From Helicobacter sp. 12S02634-8 (GTDB lineage: Bacteria; Campylobacterota; Campylobacteria; Campylobacterales; Helicobacteraceae): 64,000 bases of DNA. The DNA is taken from NCBI RefSeq assembly GCF_002272865.1, contig NZ_MLAP01000001.1, forward strand, positions 1 through 64,000. Direction: 5' to 3'. The notes under the pieces were generated by a model. The model saw only the letters and a list, made by a program, of their open reading frames with translations. It did no database searches and was not told the origin of the DNA. Positions 54,469 to 62,656 of this stretch are shown here, in pieces; the first letter of the stretch is position 1, and every line of letters begins with the position of its first letter. A program made the translations under genes and the position numbers.

Positions 54469-54500
54469 GCTCTCTTGGCTAGATATGCGCTCTCTTGGCT
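54469..54500. repeat. 12-bp direct repeat with 20-bp period
   Basis: GCTCTCTTGGCT at 54469-54480 and 54489-54500. The first copy forms a CCAAG-CTCT-CTTGG hairpin with the preceding bases. The second is followed by TTTTTG, so the pair may form the poxB terminator. Confidence 0.45.
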
Positions 54501-54613
54501 TTTTGGTGATAGAGAGAGGGGACTTTAAATAGTGGGGTGAAAGATTAAGTTTGGATTGGATATGATTGCTTTTGAAAAATTATCCAATTATCCAATTATT
54601 TAATGGAGTTTGA

Positions 54614-55493
54614 TTGCAGCTCATACATATCTTTCATTTAATGCGTATCCACCAATATGTAAAAAATCTTTTTATTTTCTTGCCTGTATTTTTTAGTTTT
54701 AAGATTTTTGATTTGCCGATTTTGCTCGATACTTTGGTGGCATTTGTGTGTTTTAGCTTGTGTGCGAGCGCTGTTTATATCTTCAATGATGTGATTGATG
54801 CACCACTGGATAAAATCCACCCAACTAAAGCCAAACGCCCCATCGCTGCAGGTAAAATATCTGTGCGTATGGCACTTTTTGTTGCCTTGATTCTTTTGTG
54901 TTTGGGGCTAGTGGGTGCTTGGGTCTTGATTCCCCCCCCCCCCAATTATTCTTTGCTTATTGATTTATATCGTCCTTAATATCCTCTATACGCTCAAACT
55001 CAAGCATATCCCTATTTTAGATATTTTTATCATCGCTGCGGGCTTTGATGTGCGCTTGTTTGTTGGGGCATTTGCAGGGGGTGTTGTGCTTTCAGAGTGG
55101 ATTATTATCATGACTTTTTTGCTCGCACTTTTTTTAGCCCTTGCTAAAAGGCGCGATGATGTGATTTTGCAAGAATCAGGCGGGGTTAAAATGCGTAAAG
55201 TCATCGATGGCTACAACAAGCAATTTTTAGATATTGCAATGGCTATCAGTGCTTCTATTGTAATGCTTGCGTATATTTTTTGGAGCATTTCTTTGGAGGT
55301 GAGAGAGCGATTGCATAGTGATTATTTGTATCTAAGCAGCGTGTTTGTGCTTGCAGGGATATTTAGGTATATGCAGATTACTTTTGTGGAAAACAGAAGT
55401 GGGAGTCCGAGTAAAATCGTTTTAAAGGATAGGTTTTTGCAAGTGGTGATTTTGTGCTGGCTTGTCTTTTTGCTGATTTTGATGTATGTGTAA
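54614..55493 (+). pseudogene. UbiA-type polyprenyl-phosphate phosphoribosyltransferase, phase-variable, OFF in this sequence
   Basis: Two frames split at a C12 tract (54932-54943): the N-terminal part stops at 54979 and the C-terminal part is open to 55493. With C11 they join into one 292-residue protein. The first part has NDVIDAPLD (residues 58-66) and HPTKAKRPIAAG (69-80), the UbiA motif in the form found in DPPR synthases; the second has LNILYTLKLKHIPILDIFIIAAGFDVR and ALAKRRDDV, as in the mycobacterial Rv3806c-type enzyme. That enzyme transfers ribose-5-phosphate from PRPP to a polyprenyl phosphate. The likely start is TTG 54614, five bases after GGAG; ATG 54641 is the alternative. First gene of the glycan operon. 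Confidence 0.8.
54932..54943. repeat. C12 tract inside the prenyltransferase gene
   Basis: Twelve Cs. A full-length protein needs 3n+2 Cs (8, 11 or 14). C12 leads to a stop at 54979; C13 would stop after PPPPQLFFAY. Confidence 0.9.
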
Positions 55494-55504
55494 GGTGTGA
55501 GAAG

Positions 55505-57169
55505 ATGGCGTGGAAAGATAGGGTGATTTATGTTGTCATGCTCCTTTGTTTGGGCGTGTTTGCGTATATGGATTATCGATATTTGGATATACAATTTTTA
55601 GGCGCTACAAGTGGAGATGAATTGCCCCAGTTCCATCAATGGCAGCATATGTATGAGGGCTTTTTACATCTTGATATTGAAAAGATTTTTCGCTTTGAAT
55701 TTTATAACTATGGCTTTGGGTGGTATGTGCTCAATCTCTTAGTCATCGCTCCTTTTCATATGCTCCATCACACAGAAATGGCTATTTATATGCCCAGATT
55801 ACTCAATGGGCTATTGAGTGTGTTGTGCTTGTTGGTGGTGTATCGATTTTGCAGGCTTTATTTGAGTGCAGTTTATGCGTATGGGATTGTGCTAATGGTG
55901 GGCTTGATGGGGGGATTTTGGGCTATGGGCTATATGCTCAAACCCGATGTGTTGCAAGCACTTTTGCTTTTGGTGAGTGTGTATCTCTTAGCAAGGGATC
56001 GTTTTGATTTTGGCAAATTCTATTATGGAGGGATTTTTGTCTTTGGGCTCTCAGTAGGCATAGCGAAATTTCAGGCAGTGATGTTTTTCCCTTTGTTTTA
56101 TATGTATGCTTGTATGCCTTTTTGTGTTTATAGAAATAAGGCAGCGTTGCACTTTGCACTCAAGCAATGTTTGGGTATCACTGCGAGCACTCTTTTGCTT
56201 TGGCTTTTGACAAACCCATATCTGTTCCACCCTCGTGGATTTGCTGCGTGGTGGGATATGTTTATACTCAATATGCGCTCAAATGCGACCAATCACGGTG
56301 CTTATACCTCTGTTTCTTTGGGAGAGAAAATTTTTGGTGTGATCGATTTTTATTATTTTGAAAATGTGGTTTTTTTGTTTGTGATTGTTTTGGGGGGATT
56401 TATTTTAGGGAAGTTTGTGTATTTGCAGGCACAAAAATACCCAAAAAGAGCGTGCAAAGACCAGAGATTGGGGCAAATGGAGTTTTTTGTCGTGGTGAGT
56501 GTGGGGTTTTTGGTGAGTTTGGTTTATCTGCTTTTTGCTGTCAATAAGGCTTGGAGTATTTATTATTTGAGCACGATTTATTTGGGCGTGCTGCTTCTTG
56601 TTTTTTGGCTGTGTGGTTCAAAAAAATCCCGATACCTCTTGATACCTTTGCTTTTATTGCAGGTCGGGGGGGGGGGGGTAAATCATAGCTATGTGTCTGT
56701 GTTTAAAAAATACAATCAAGATTTATCAGGGCTATATGCACAAAGTGCGGAGCTATTGCATATGTTAAGACCCATTGTCCAAGAGCTGCATGCAGAGGGT
56801 AGGGGCGTTGCGATATTGAGCGATTTTCCCTCGTTTGGCTATGAAGAGCTAGGGCTTAGCTATAAAAATATCCATCAGATTTTTGGCAGGATTTCACCCG
56901 ATATGCTTTCACCCCAAGCCTTTCTTGAACGATCGCACTCAAAGAATCTTGCTTATTTTACTCCCATTGATGTGATTGTCCTCTCAAGGCAAGGGGGCTT
57001 TTATGCCAAGCATACACAAATTTCTAAAGACCTTGCTTTGAGCTTGCAGACAATAGCAGCCCTAGAAAAAGGTGCTTATGGCTTCAAAAAGGTCGCTCAA
57101 AGCGAGCATTTTATTATTTATGTCAAAGACTTGCCTATAAAAGGGGCAAAATCAACCATCAAGGAGTAG
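55505..57169 (+). CDS. Polytopic GT-C glycosyltransferase (GT39/ArnT-like), phase-variable, ON
   Basis: A 554-residue protein with about ten transmembrane helices. The first periplasmic loop has GATSGDELPQFHQWQHMYEG; the Asp-Glu there is where GT-C enzymes place the catalytic acidic pair. MLKPDVLQALLLL and NPYLFHPRGF are typical of dolichyl-/undecaprenyl-phosphate-sugar transferases of the ArnT/PMT class. The soluble C-terminal domain begins after a G13 tract (56666-56678) at about residue 390. It uses a lipid-linked sugar donor on the periplasmic side; acceptor unknown. ATG 55505 follows the prenyltransferase by 11 bases. Confidence 0.78.
   Translation: MAWKDRVIYVVMLLCLGVFAYMDYRYLDIQFLGATSGDELPQFHQWQHMYEGFLHLDIEKIFRFEFYNYGFGWYVLNLLVIAPFHMLHHTEMAIYMPRLLNGLLSVLCLLVVYRFCRLYLSAVYAYGIVLMVGLMGGFWAMGYMLKPDVLQALLLLVSVYLLARDRFDFGKFYYGGIFVFGLSVGIAKFQAVMFFPLFYMYACMPFCVYRNKAALHFALKQCLGITASTLLLWLLTNPYLFHPRGFAAWWDMFILNMRSNATNHGAYTSVSLGEKIFGVIDFYYFENVVFLFVIVLGGFILGKFVYLQAQKYPKRACKDQRLGQMEFFVVVSVGFLVSLVYLLFAVNKAWSIYYLSTIYLGVLLLVFWLCGSKKSRYLLIPLLLLQVGGGGVNHSYVSVFKKYNQDLSGLYAQSAELLHMLRPIVQELHAEGRGVAILSDFPSFGYEELGLSYKNIHQIFGRISPDMLSPQAFLERSHSKNLAYFTPIDVIVLSRQGGFYAKHTQISKDLALSLQTIAALEKGAYGFKKVAQSEHFIIYVKDLPIKGAKSTIKE
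56666..56678. repeat. G13 tract inside the GT39-like gene
   Basis: Thirteen Gs encode four Gly plus the first base of Val. G12 would give an immediate TAA; G14 a stop four codons later (GKS then TAG). Both neighbours truncate the protein at once. Confidence 0.9.
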
Positions 57170-57171
57170 CT

Positions 57172-58389
57172 GTGGGATTTTTAGAAACATTAAAGAATTT
57201 TTATTTGCATATTTTTGAAAAATACAAATGGGTGTTTTTCATTATTTTTGCTATTGCTATTGTGCGGTATGGATATTTGGGCTATCAAGAAGCGATGGGC
57301 TGTAGTGAAGATATGCAGTGGTATCCTGCTAGGCAGTTTTGGGGATTGGGGAGTTTTGTAGAGTCGATCAATCCTTACATAGCATATCTCAATGGTGATA
57401 CATTTTTATCACAAGGCCCTAACTATGCCCCAATGCTTTATGTGCTGATGTATCCTTTGGCTTTGCTAGATTTTCAAGGCGCAAAGATGGCTTTTGCAAT
57501 CCTTAATTTTGCTTGCTTTTTTGGGACTTTATGGGTGTTTTATAAGCACAAGCTCCCTTTAGCGTTTGTATTATCCTTGGCGATTGTATTTTTAGGGGGT
57601 TATCCCTTTGGGAATATTTTTAGAAATGGTCAGATTGGTATGATTTTGGGCTTTTTGATTTCTGTGGCGTATTGTTATCGCAAGAATCCGTGGATTTTGA
57701 CCCTTGCTTTGAGCGTGATTTTTGTCAAATATACCTTTGGTATCCCTTTGTTTTTGGCGTTTTTCCTTGCGGGGTATTATCGAGAAGTGCTCCTTGCAGG
57801 TTGTATCAATCTAGCTTTTGTATTGCTTTTTGCTTGGCATTTTGATATGGGCGTGCTGCAGACTTTGCTATTAATGCCTCAAGTTTCTACATCAGCAACT
57901 CCGATTGGGCCTGCTGATTTGATGAGTCTATCGCGGCTGATATTTGGTAAAAATTTATTTTTTATTTCTAATCCATTTTTATGGGCGATCATCGGGCTTT
58001 ATGTGGTTTATATCAGCAGAGTGTTATATGCCCCCCCCCCCAACAGCTTATGGGTCAGTTCTTCGCTGCTCTTGTCGCTGGGGACACTATACCATCTAGG
58101 ATATGACCACTATATGTTATTCATAGCTATTTTGATTGCAAAAGATGTTTTGCGGGCAAAAAACTTTTGGCTGCTCTATCTTGTGGGCTTGAGCGTGTTT
58201 TTTTGGTATGGCAATCGGCTGTTTATGCGGGCTGATTTTAAGGCATTGTTGCATATGCCCCAAGAGCTGTTTTGGTCTATGAATATGGGTATCCCGTTCA
58301 CTACAATCGTATCTATGACCTTGATTATAGGGGCTTTTGGTCTGCTTTTTGCCCATAGAGGGTGTAAAAACCACAGTGTTGCGAGATAG
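57172..58389 (+). CDS. Polytopic glycosyltransferase of the GT87 (DUF2029) type, phase-variable, ON
   Basis: A 405-residue membrane protein with about ten helices. GCSEDMQWYPARQFWGLGSFVESINPYIAY near the N terminus has the acidic pair and the NPY of GT87 enzymes, which use polyprenyl-phosphate sugars (mannose or arabinose in actinobacteria). The start is GTG 57172 with an ideal AAGGAG at 57161-57166. A C11 tract (58031-58041) encodes APPP at about residue 287. Homology to GT87 is by motif and topology and is less certain than the first gene. Confidence 0.72.
   Translation: MGFLETLKNFYLHIFEKYKWVFFIIFAIAIVRYGYLGYQEAMGCSEDMQWYPARQFWGLGSFVESINPYIAYLNGDTFLSQGPNYAPMLYVLMYPLALLDFQGAKMAFAILNFACFFGTLWVFYKHKLPLAFVLSLAIVFLGGYPFGNIFRNGQIGMILGFLISVAYCYRKNPWILTLALSVIFVKYTFGIPLFLAFFLAGYYREVLLAGCINLAFVLLFAWHFDMGVLQTLLLMPQVSTSATPIGPADLMSLSRLIFGKNLFFISNPFLWAIIGLYVVYISRVLYAPPPNSLWVSSSLLLSLGTLYHLGYDHYMLFIAILIAKDVLRAKNFWLLYLVGLSVFFWYGNRLFMRADFKALLHMPQELFWSMNMGIPFTTIVSMTLIIGAFGLLFAHRGCKNHSVAR
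58031..58041. repeat. C11 tract inside the GT87-like gene
   Basis: Eleven Cs in frame (Ala-Pro-Pro-Pro). C10 and C12 each reach a stop within about 26 codons downstream. Confidence 0.9.
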
Positions 58390-58412
58390 AAAAAGACAAA
58401 GGAGGATTTGAG

Positions 58413-58775
58413 ATGATTCCATTTATACCACTGATTGTGCTTTCTGTAGCACTCAATGCCTTTGCGCAGCTTTTTATCAAAAAAGGAATGCTCACGCTAG
58501 GGGAGCTGCATTTGGATATAGCATTTGTTTTAAAAGCCCTAGGGAGTGCGTATCTGTGGGCAGGGCTTTTTTGCTATGGTGTGAGTGTGCTGACTTGGAT
58601 GGTGGTTTTGTCTAAGGTCAATGTGAGCGTGGCATATCCATTTTTGGGCTTAGGCTTTGTCTTGACTTTGGTGCTGGCTTATTGGATATTTGGTGAGCCA
58701 TTAGATGTGTATAAAATCATAGGGATTGTTCTTATTGGTGCAGGGCTTGTGTTTTTGAGTATGGCAAGGGGGTAG
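58413..58775 (+). CDS. SMR/EamA-like small membrane protein, probable lipid-linked sugar flippase (ArnE/ArnF-like)
   Basis: A 120-residue protein with four transmembrane helices. NAFAQLFIKKGM, VNVSVAYPFLGLGFVLTLVLAYWIFGEPL and GIVLIGAGLVFLSMARG are typical of the small multidrug resistance/EamA half-transporters, including ArnE/F, which flip undecaprenyl-phosphate-linked sugars. Its place between two polyprenyl-sugar transferases and an SDR supports flipping of the donor. AAAGGAGG precedes ATG 58413. A single SMR would work as a homodimer; a drug exporter cannot be excluded by sequence alone. Confidence 0.75.
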   Translation: MIPFIPLIVLSVALNAFAQLFIKKGMLTLGELHLDIAFVLKALGSAYLWAGLFCYGVSVLTWMVVLSKVNVSVAYPFLGLGFVLTLVLAYWIFGEPLDVYKIIGIVLIGAGLVFLSMARG

Positions 58776-58777
58776 TG

Positions 58778-59740
58778 ATGCGTTGTGTGGTTGTCGGTGG
58801 TAGTGGGTTTTTGGGCGGGTATGTGATTGATTTGCTGATTCAAGAAGGCTTTGAAGTGTTCAATCTTGATATTGCGCCCCCTAAGGCCAACTCTCAAGCA
58901 AAGTTTTTTCCAATCGATTTGACTCAAGATTTTGATTTTGCCCTCACTCCTAAAGATATTATCATCCATCTAGCAGCCAGACAATACCACCAAAAACCTC
59001 CTAGATACAAGAGAAAGGAATATTTTGATACTTTAAATGTAACAGGCACAGAGCGGCTTTTGCAAGTGATGGCAAGGCATGGTTGCTATCAAATGGTGTA
59101 TGTAAGCACGGATATGGTCTATGGGAAACCTATGTATCTGCCGATTGATCTCATGCACCCTAAAAATCCTTTTGGCTTTTATGGAAAAAGCAAGCTAGAG
59201 AGTGAGAGAATCTCTCAGAGTTATCGCGAAAAGGGCTTTCAGATTAGTATCTTCAGACCTCGTATGATAGTGGGGAGGGGGCGATTTGGTATCTTGAGTA
59301 AGCTATTTGCCTTGATGGATAAGAATCTCCCTGTTCCATTGATTGGCAAAGGAGAGAATTGCTATCAGATGGTGAGTGTGCTTGATTGTGCCCAAGCGAT
59401 TTTACTCTCAATCCAAAAGGGACTGCCTAATTCAGAGTTCAATCTCGGGAGTGCTTGCCCCCCTCCGATTAAGACCTTGCTTGCAGAGCTGATAAAAGAC
59501 ATTAATTCTCGCTCGATTCTAATCCCCACGCACGCATATACACTCAAAAAGACCTTAGGTTTTTTAGGCAAGCTAGGTCTTGAGCTGATGTATGCTGAGC
59601 AGTATCAAATCGCTGATAGAGAATATATTCTTGATATTTCTCACACACAAGCAATGCTGGGTTGGAACCCTGTGTATGCAGATAAAGATATGCTCATAGA
59701 GGCTTATAGAGAATACAAGGCACAAAAGAGCGGGCGATGA
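58778..59740 (+). CDS. Extended SDR, NAD-dependent epimerase/dehydratase-like protein
   Basis: A 320-residue Rossmann protein with VVVGGSGFLGGYVIDLL at the N terminus, IIHLAARQYH, the catalytic triad region STDMVYG with GFYGKSKLE (Tyr-x-x-x-Lys, about residue 140), and the SRMIVGRGRFG-type C-terminal part FRPRMIVGRGRFG. It is related to UDP-sugar epimerases and dehydratases, and unlike the classical-SDR DprE2. Substrate unknown; sugar or lipid-linked sugar is likely. ATG 58778 has AAGGGGG; GTG 58775 is possible. The stop overlaps the HAD gene. Confidence 0.8.
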   Translation: MRCVVVGGSGFLGGYVIDLLIQEGFEVFNLDIAPPKANSQAKFFPIDLTQDFDFALTPKDIIIHLAARQYHQKPPRYKRKEYFDTLNVTGTERLLQVMARHGCYQMVYVSTDMVYGKPMYLPIDLMHPKNPFGFYGKSKLESERISQSYREKGFQISIFRPRMIVGRGRFGILSKLFALMDKNLPVPLIGKGENCYQMVSVLDCAQAILLSIQKGLPNSEFNLGSACPPPIKTLLAELIKDINSRSILIPTHAYTLKKTLGFLGKLGLELMYAEQYQIADREYILDISHTQAMLGWNPVYADKDMLIEAYREYKAQKSGR

Positions 59741-60327
59741 ATATTGCTTTTTTTGATTTTGATGGGACGATGAGTCAAAAAGACAGCTTGTTGCTGTTTG
59801 TGAAATTTTTGGTGGGTAAGAAGAGGTTTTATCAAGGCATAGGCAGGCATTTTCTGATTTTGCTCGGATATATGCTAGGGATTGTGAGTAATGCATATGC
59901 TAAGGAGCGATTGAGCCGATATTTTTTTGCAGGATATACACAGGAGCTATTCACGCAAAAATGTGAGGAATTTCTGCCCTTTTTGGAGGGGATTTTAAAG
60001 GATTCTGCTTTGATGGCTTTGCGCTATCATCAGAGTCGTGGTGATGAGGTTGTGGTGGTATCTGCGAGTTTTGAGAATTATCTTTTGCCTTTGTGTGCGC
60101 GTTTGGGAGTGGGCTGTATTGGCACAAGGCTAGAAGTCTTAGATGGTCTCTTGAGTGGGGCGTTTGAGGGGCTTAATTGCTATGGAGCGCAAAAGGTTGT
60201 GCGGATTAGAGAAAAATTTGATCTCACACAATATGCAGAAATCTATGTTTATGGCGATAGCAAGGGTGATAGAGAGATGTTAGCACTGACAAGAGAAGAA
60301 AATAGATTTTATAGAAATTTTAAATAA
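59737..60327 (+). CDS. HAD-IB phosphatase, possible polyprenyl-phosphoribose 5-phosphatase
   Basis: A 196-residue HAD hydrolase with motif I FFDFDGTMSQKDS, motif II VVVSASFENYL and motif IV YGDSKGDREML. This subclass removes phosphate from small molecules or lipids. In DPPR pathways a phosphatase is needed to remove the 5-phosphate of the ribose; HAD proteins are also found fused or next to UbiA homologues in other bacteria. A serine-phosphatase-like role is possible but the context favours the lipid pathway. ATGA overlap with the SDR. Confidence 0.72.
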   Translation: MNIAFFDFDGTMSQKDSLLLFVKFLVGKKRFYQGIGRHFLILLGYMLGIVSNAYAKERLSRYFFAGYTQELFTQKCEEFLPFLEGILKDSALMALRYHQSRGDEVVVVSASFENYLLPLCARLGVGCIGTRLEVLDGLLSGAFEGLNCYGAQKVVRIREKFDLTQYAEIYVYGDSKGDREMLALTREENRFYRNFK

Positions 60328-60366
60328 TGTATAATCACAAGATTTAAATCCATCAAGGGGCGAGAA

Positions 60367-61392
60367 ATGAAAAAATATGTTGTGGGAGTTGTGGGGGCTA
60401 GTGGTGCAGTGGGTGAAGAGCTCTTTAAGGTCTTAGAAGAGCAAGATTTCCCTATCAAAAAGCTTGTCCCTCTAGCGAGTGCTCGGAGTATGGGGCAAGA
60501 GATAGAAGCTTGTGGTGGTGTGTATAAGATTTTAGAAACAACACATGATGTGTTTGCCAAAGAGGGCATTGAGATAGCGTTTTTTTCAGCAGGGGGGAGC
60601 GTGAGTGCGGAGTTTGCACCCTCTGCTGTGGAAGCTGGGGCTGTGGTGATCGATAATACAAGCCATTTTCGCATGCAAGCAGATGTCCCTTTAGTCGTCC
60701 CTGAGGTCAATCCTGAGGATATAGCCCTATGGAAGCAAAGAGGGATTATCGCCAATCCTAATTGCTCGACAATCCAAATGGTGCAAGTTTTAGCGCCCTT
60801 GCATCGTGTCTTTGGTATTGAACGGGTTGATGTGAGCACTTATCAAGCTGTCAGTGGGGCGGGCAAAAAGGGAATGGAAGAGCTTGTTGAGCAAATGCAG
60901 CAGTTTTTTGCCTTTAGTCTTGATAGCGCTGAACCTAGAGCCTTTCCCCATCGTATCGCGCTCAATTTGATCCCCCATATCGATCAATTCATGCCCAATG
61001 ATTACACAAAAGAAGAGATGAAAATGCTCCAAGAGAGCAATAAAATCCTCCATAGTGATTTTGCTTTGAGTGCTACTTGTGTGCGTGTCCCTGTGCTGAG
61101 AAGCCATAGTGAGGCAATCACGATACATTTCTGCAAAGAAGTGGAGGCAAAAGAAGCCAGAGAGCTACTCAAAAAAGCCCCTAATGTTATCGTAGTCGAT
61201 AATCCACAAGAGAAGCTATATCCAATGCCCACTCTAGCTACAGCTACAGATACAACTTATGTAGGCAGAATCCGCAATGACCTCTATGACAAAAAAATCT
61301 TGCATTTATGGTGCGTGGCCGATCAGATTCGCGTGGGCGCAGCGACAAATGCTGTGCGGATTGCACAAAAATGGATAAAACTCCACCGCTAA
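60367..61392 (+). CDS. asd: Aspartate-semialdehyde dehydrogenase
   Basis: Asd reduces aspartyl phosphate to the semialdehyde used for lysine/DAP, threonine and methionine; nspC's pathway also uses it. The 341-residue protein has GVVGASGAVGEELFKVLEE, the active-site Cys in NPNCSTIQMVQ, GAGKKGMEELVEQ and the catalytic His segment with CVRVPVLRSHSEAI. A small gap separates it from the glycan operon, so it could have its own promoter or share transcription. Confidence 0.96.
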   Translation: MKKYVVGVVGASGAVGEELFKVLEEQDFPIKKLVPLASARSMGQEIEACGGVYKILETTHDVFAKEGIEIAFFSAGGSVSAEFAPSAVEAGAVVIDNTSHFRMQADVPLVVPEVNPEDIALWKQRGIIANPNCSTIQMVQVLAPLHRVFGIERVDVSTYQAVSGAGKKGMEELVEQMQQFFAFSLDSAEPRAFPHRIALNLIPHIDQFMPNDYTKEEMKMLQESNKILHSDFALSATCVRVPVLRSHSEAITIHFCKEVEAKEARELLKKAPNVIVVDNPQEKLYPMPTLATATDTTYVGRIRNDLYDKKILHLWCVADQIRVGAATNAVRIAQKWIKLHR

Positions 61393-61494
61393 GCACTCTT
61401 AAAGCCCATTTAAAAGAGCCAAAAAGTCAAAAAACTAAAGGCTAGGAGCTAGGGGGCAAAAACTAAAAATTAAGAGCTAAAAGGGCGTGGGGGT

Positions 61495-61992
61495 TTAAGG
61501 ATTGATTTGTGATAGGCTTTTGAGCACATTGTTAAAATCAGGCTTTGTGATGTGGTGTTTTTGCAGATAGTCTTCATTGATATGTTTCCATAAGAAGCTT
61601 TTCCCGATAATCCCGCCTTGATACAAGCTGACAAAAAAGCTCAAATCTCCATTTTTCTTTTGATGGATATGGACATAATAAGTTCTGCCATCATAGAAAT
61701 TATAGACTCTGCCTTGCTCATAGGTGGAGGGCGAGGTTTGCTTGAGGTCATATAAAAAGACCACGCCCTTATCGGTGCGATTCCTTAGGGCTGGGTTGGG
61801 GTTGTGCGTGTCTTTTTGGGCAGGGGAGCCATTGGTATTAGCGATGGCATAAGCATAGTATTTGCCTTGAAATTTAAAAAACTCCACTAAAGAGCTTTGG
61901 ATATACAAAAAAGACTCTGTTTGATACAGCCCCTCTAGTTTTTGGGCATAGGCAAAAATACTGACACATATCATAAAAACAAGGGATTTCAT
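61495..61992 (-). CDS. Exported protein, DUF2147-like
   Basis: A 165-residue protein with a signal peptide (MKSLVFMICVSIFAYAQ). The mature part has NRTDKGVVFLYDLKQ and GGIIGKSFLWKHI, compatible with DUF2147, but the match is by eye. It is preceded by the YhcH-family gene after 4 bp. An upstream in-frame ATG (62013) inside that gene would remove the signal-peptide fit and is not preferred. No clear Shine-Dalgarno is seen. Function unknown. Confidence 0.6.
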   Translation of the reverse strand: MKSLVFMICVSIFAYAQKLEGLYQTESFLYIQSSLVEFFKFQGKYYAYAIANTNGSPAQKDTHNPNPALRNRTDKGVVFLYDLKQTSPSTYEQGRVYNFYDGRTYYVHIHQKKNGDLSFFVSLYQGGIIGKSFLWKHINEDYLQKHHITKPDFNNVLKSLSQINP

Positions 61993-61996
61993 GGGA

Positions 61997-62518
61997 TTAA
62001 AATCGCAAGTCAATGAGGTTTTTAGGGACTTTAATAACGGTTTTAAATATTGGAGATGTCACTTCTTGCCCCTCTTTTTTGAGCCCTCCAGCGTGTATGT
62101 CAGTGTCAAAAAATATAGCGAGCATACCACTAGATAAGAGGAATTTAGAGGTTTGAGGGCTTTGATGGTAGATGATGAGGTCTTTTTGGGTATCATAGGG
62201 GGTTTTGATTTTGAAATCTAAGGGGTCGCCCACTTCAAAAATCTCTTCTCCTGATACGACTAGCTGGAAATCGACATAAATTTTATGGCTTTCATAAAAG
62301 GCATTTTTGGGGTCTTTGCATGAATAGCTTTGCTCAATGGCTTGCAGCCCTCCACCAAGGTCAAACTTACGCTCAAGCCCCAAAGGAGTGTCTAGTATGC
62401 GCCGATATATGGGAGTATCTATAGAGCTTGCAGCGTTGAGATAAGTTTGCAAGGCTTTAAGGTTTGGATTTGCTTGGAGTGCGTGATTGAAGGTCTGGAG
62501 CTTCCCGATGAGTGCCAT
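61997..62518 (-). CDS. YhcH/YjgK/YiaL family protein
   Basis: A 173-residue cupin-like protein. EQSYSCKDPKNAFYESHKIY, VDFQLVVSGEEIFEV, and GMLAIFFDTDIHAGGL followed by KTVIKVPKNL match the family (once called beta-galactosidase beta subunit). Some members act as sugar anomerases or on sialic acids. Its neighbour in this window is the hypothetical exported gene; substrate unknown. Confidence 0.8.
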   Translation of the reverse strand: MALIGKLQTFNHALQANPNLKALQTYLNAASSIDTPIYRRILDTPLGLERKFDLGGGLQAIEQSYSCKDPKNAFYESHKIYVDFQLVVSGEEIFEVGDPLDFKIKTPYDTQKDLIIYHQSPQTSKFLLSSGMLAIFFDTDIHAGGLKKEGQEVTSPIFKTVIKVPKNLIDLRF

Positions 62519-62656
62519 TTGTCCCCCCTTGTTGTATTTCGTGTTGTATTGTATCAGTTTAGTTTAAATACTTGCATATGCAATCATTTAAACTAATGCA
62601 ATAAAATGAGAGCAAGATTTTGGAAGATATGCAGTTATGGTATATAGTTTAGGAGA

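Noticed and set aside
54960-55493. C-terminal prenyltransferase frame as an independent 177-residue gene
   Set aside because: It begins in the middle of the UbiA fold; joining it to the upstream frame by one base restores a full-length protein, so it is one phase-variable gene.
58778-59740. Calling the SDR a DprE2 (decaprenylphosphoryl-2-keto-ribose reductase)
   Set aside because: DprE2 is a classical short SDR; this protein is an extended epimerase-type SDR and no DprE1 is present.
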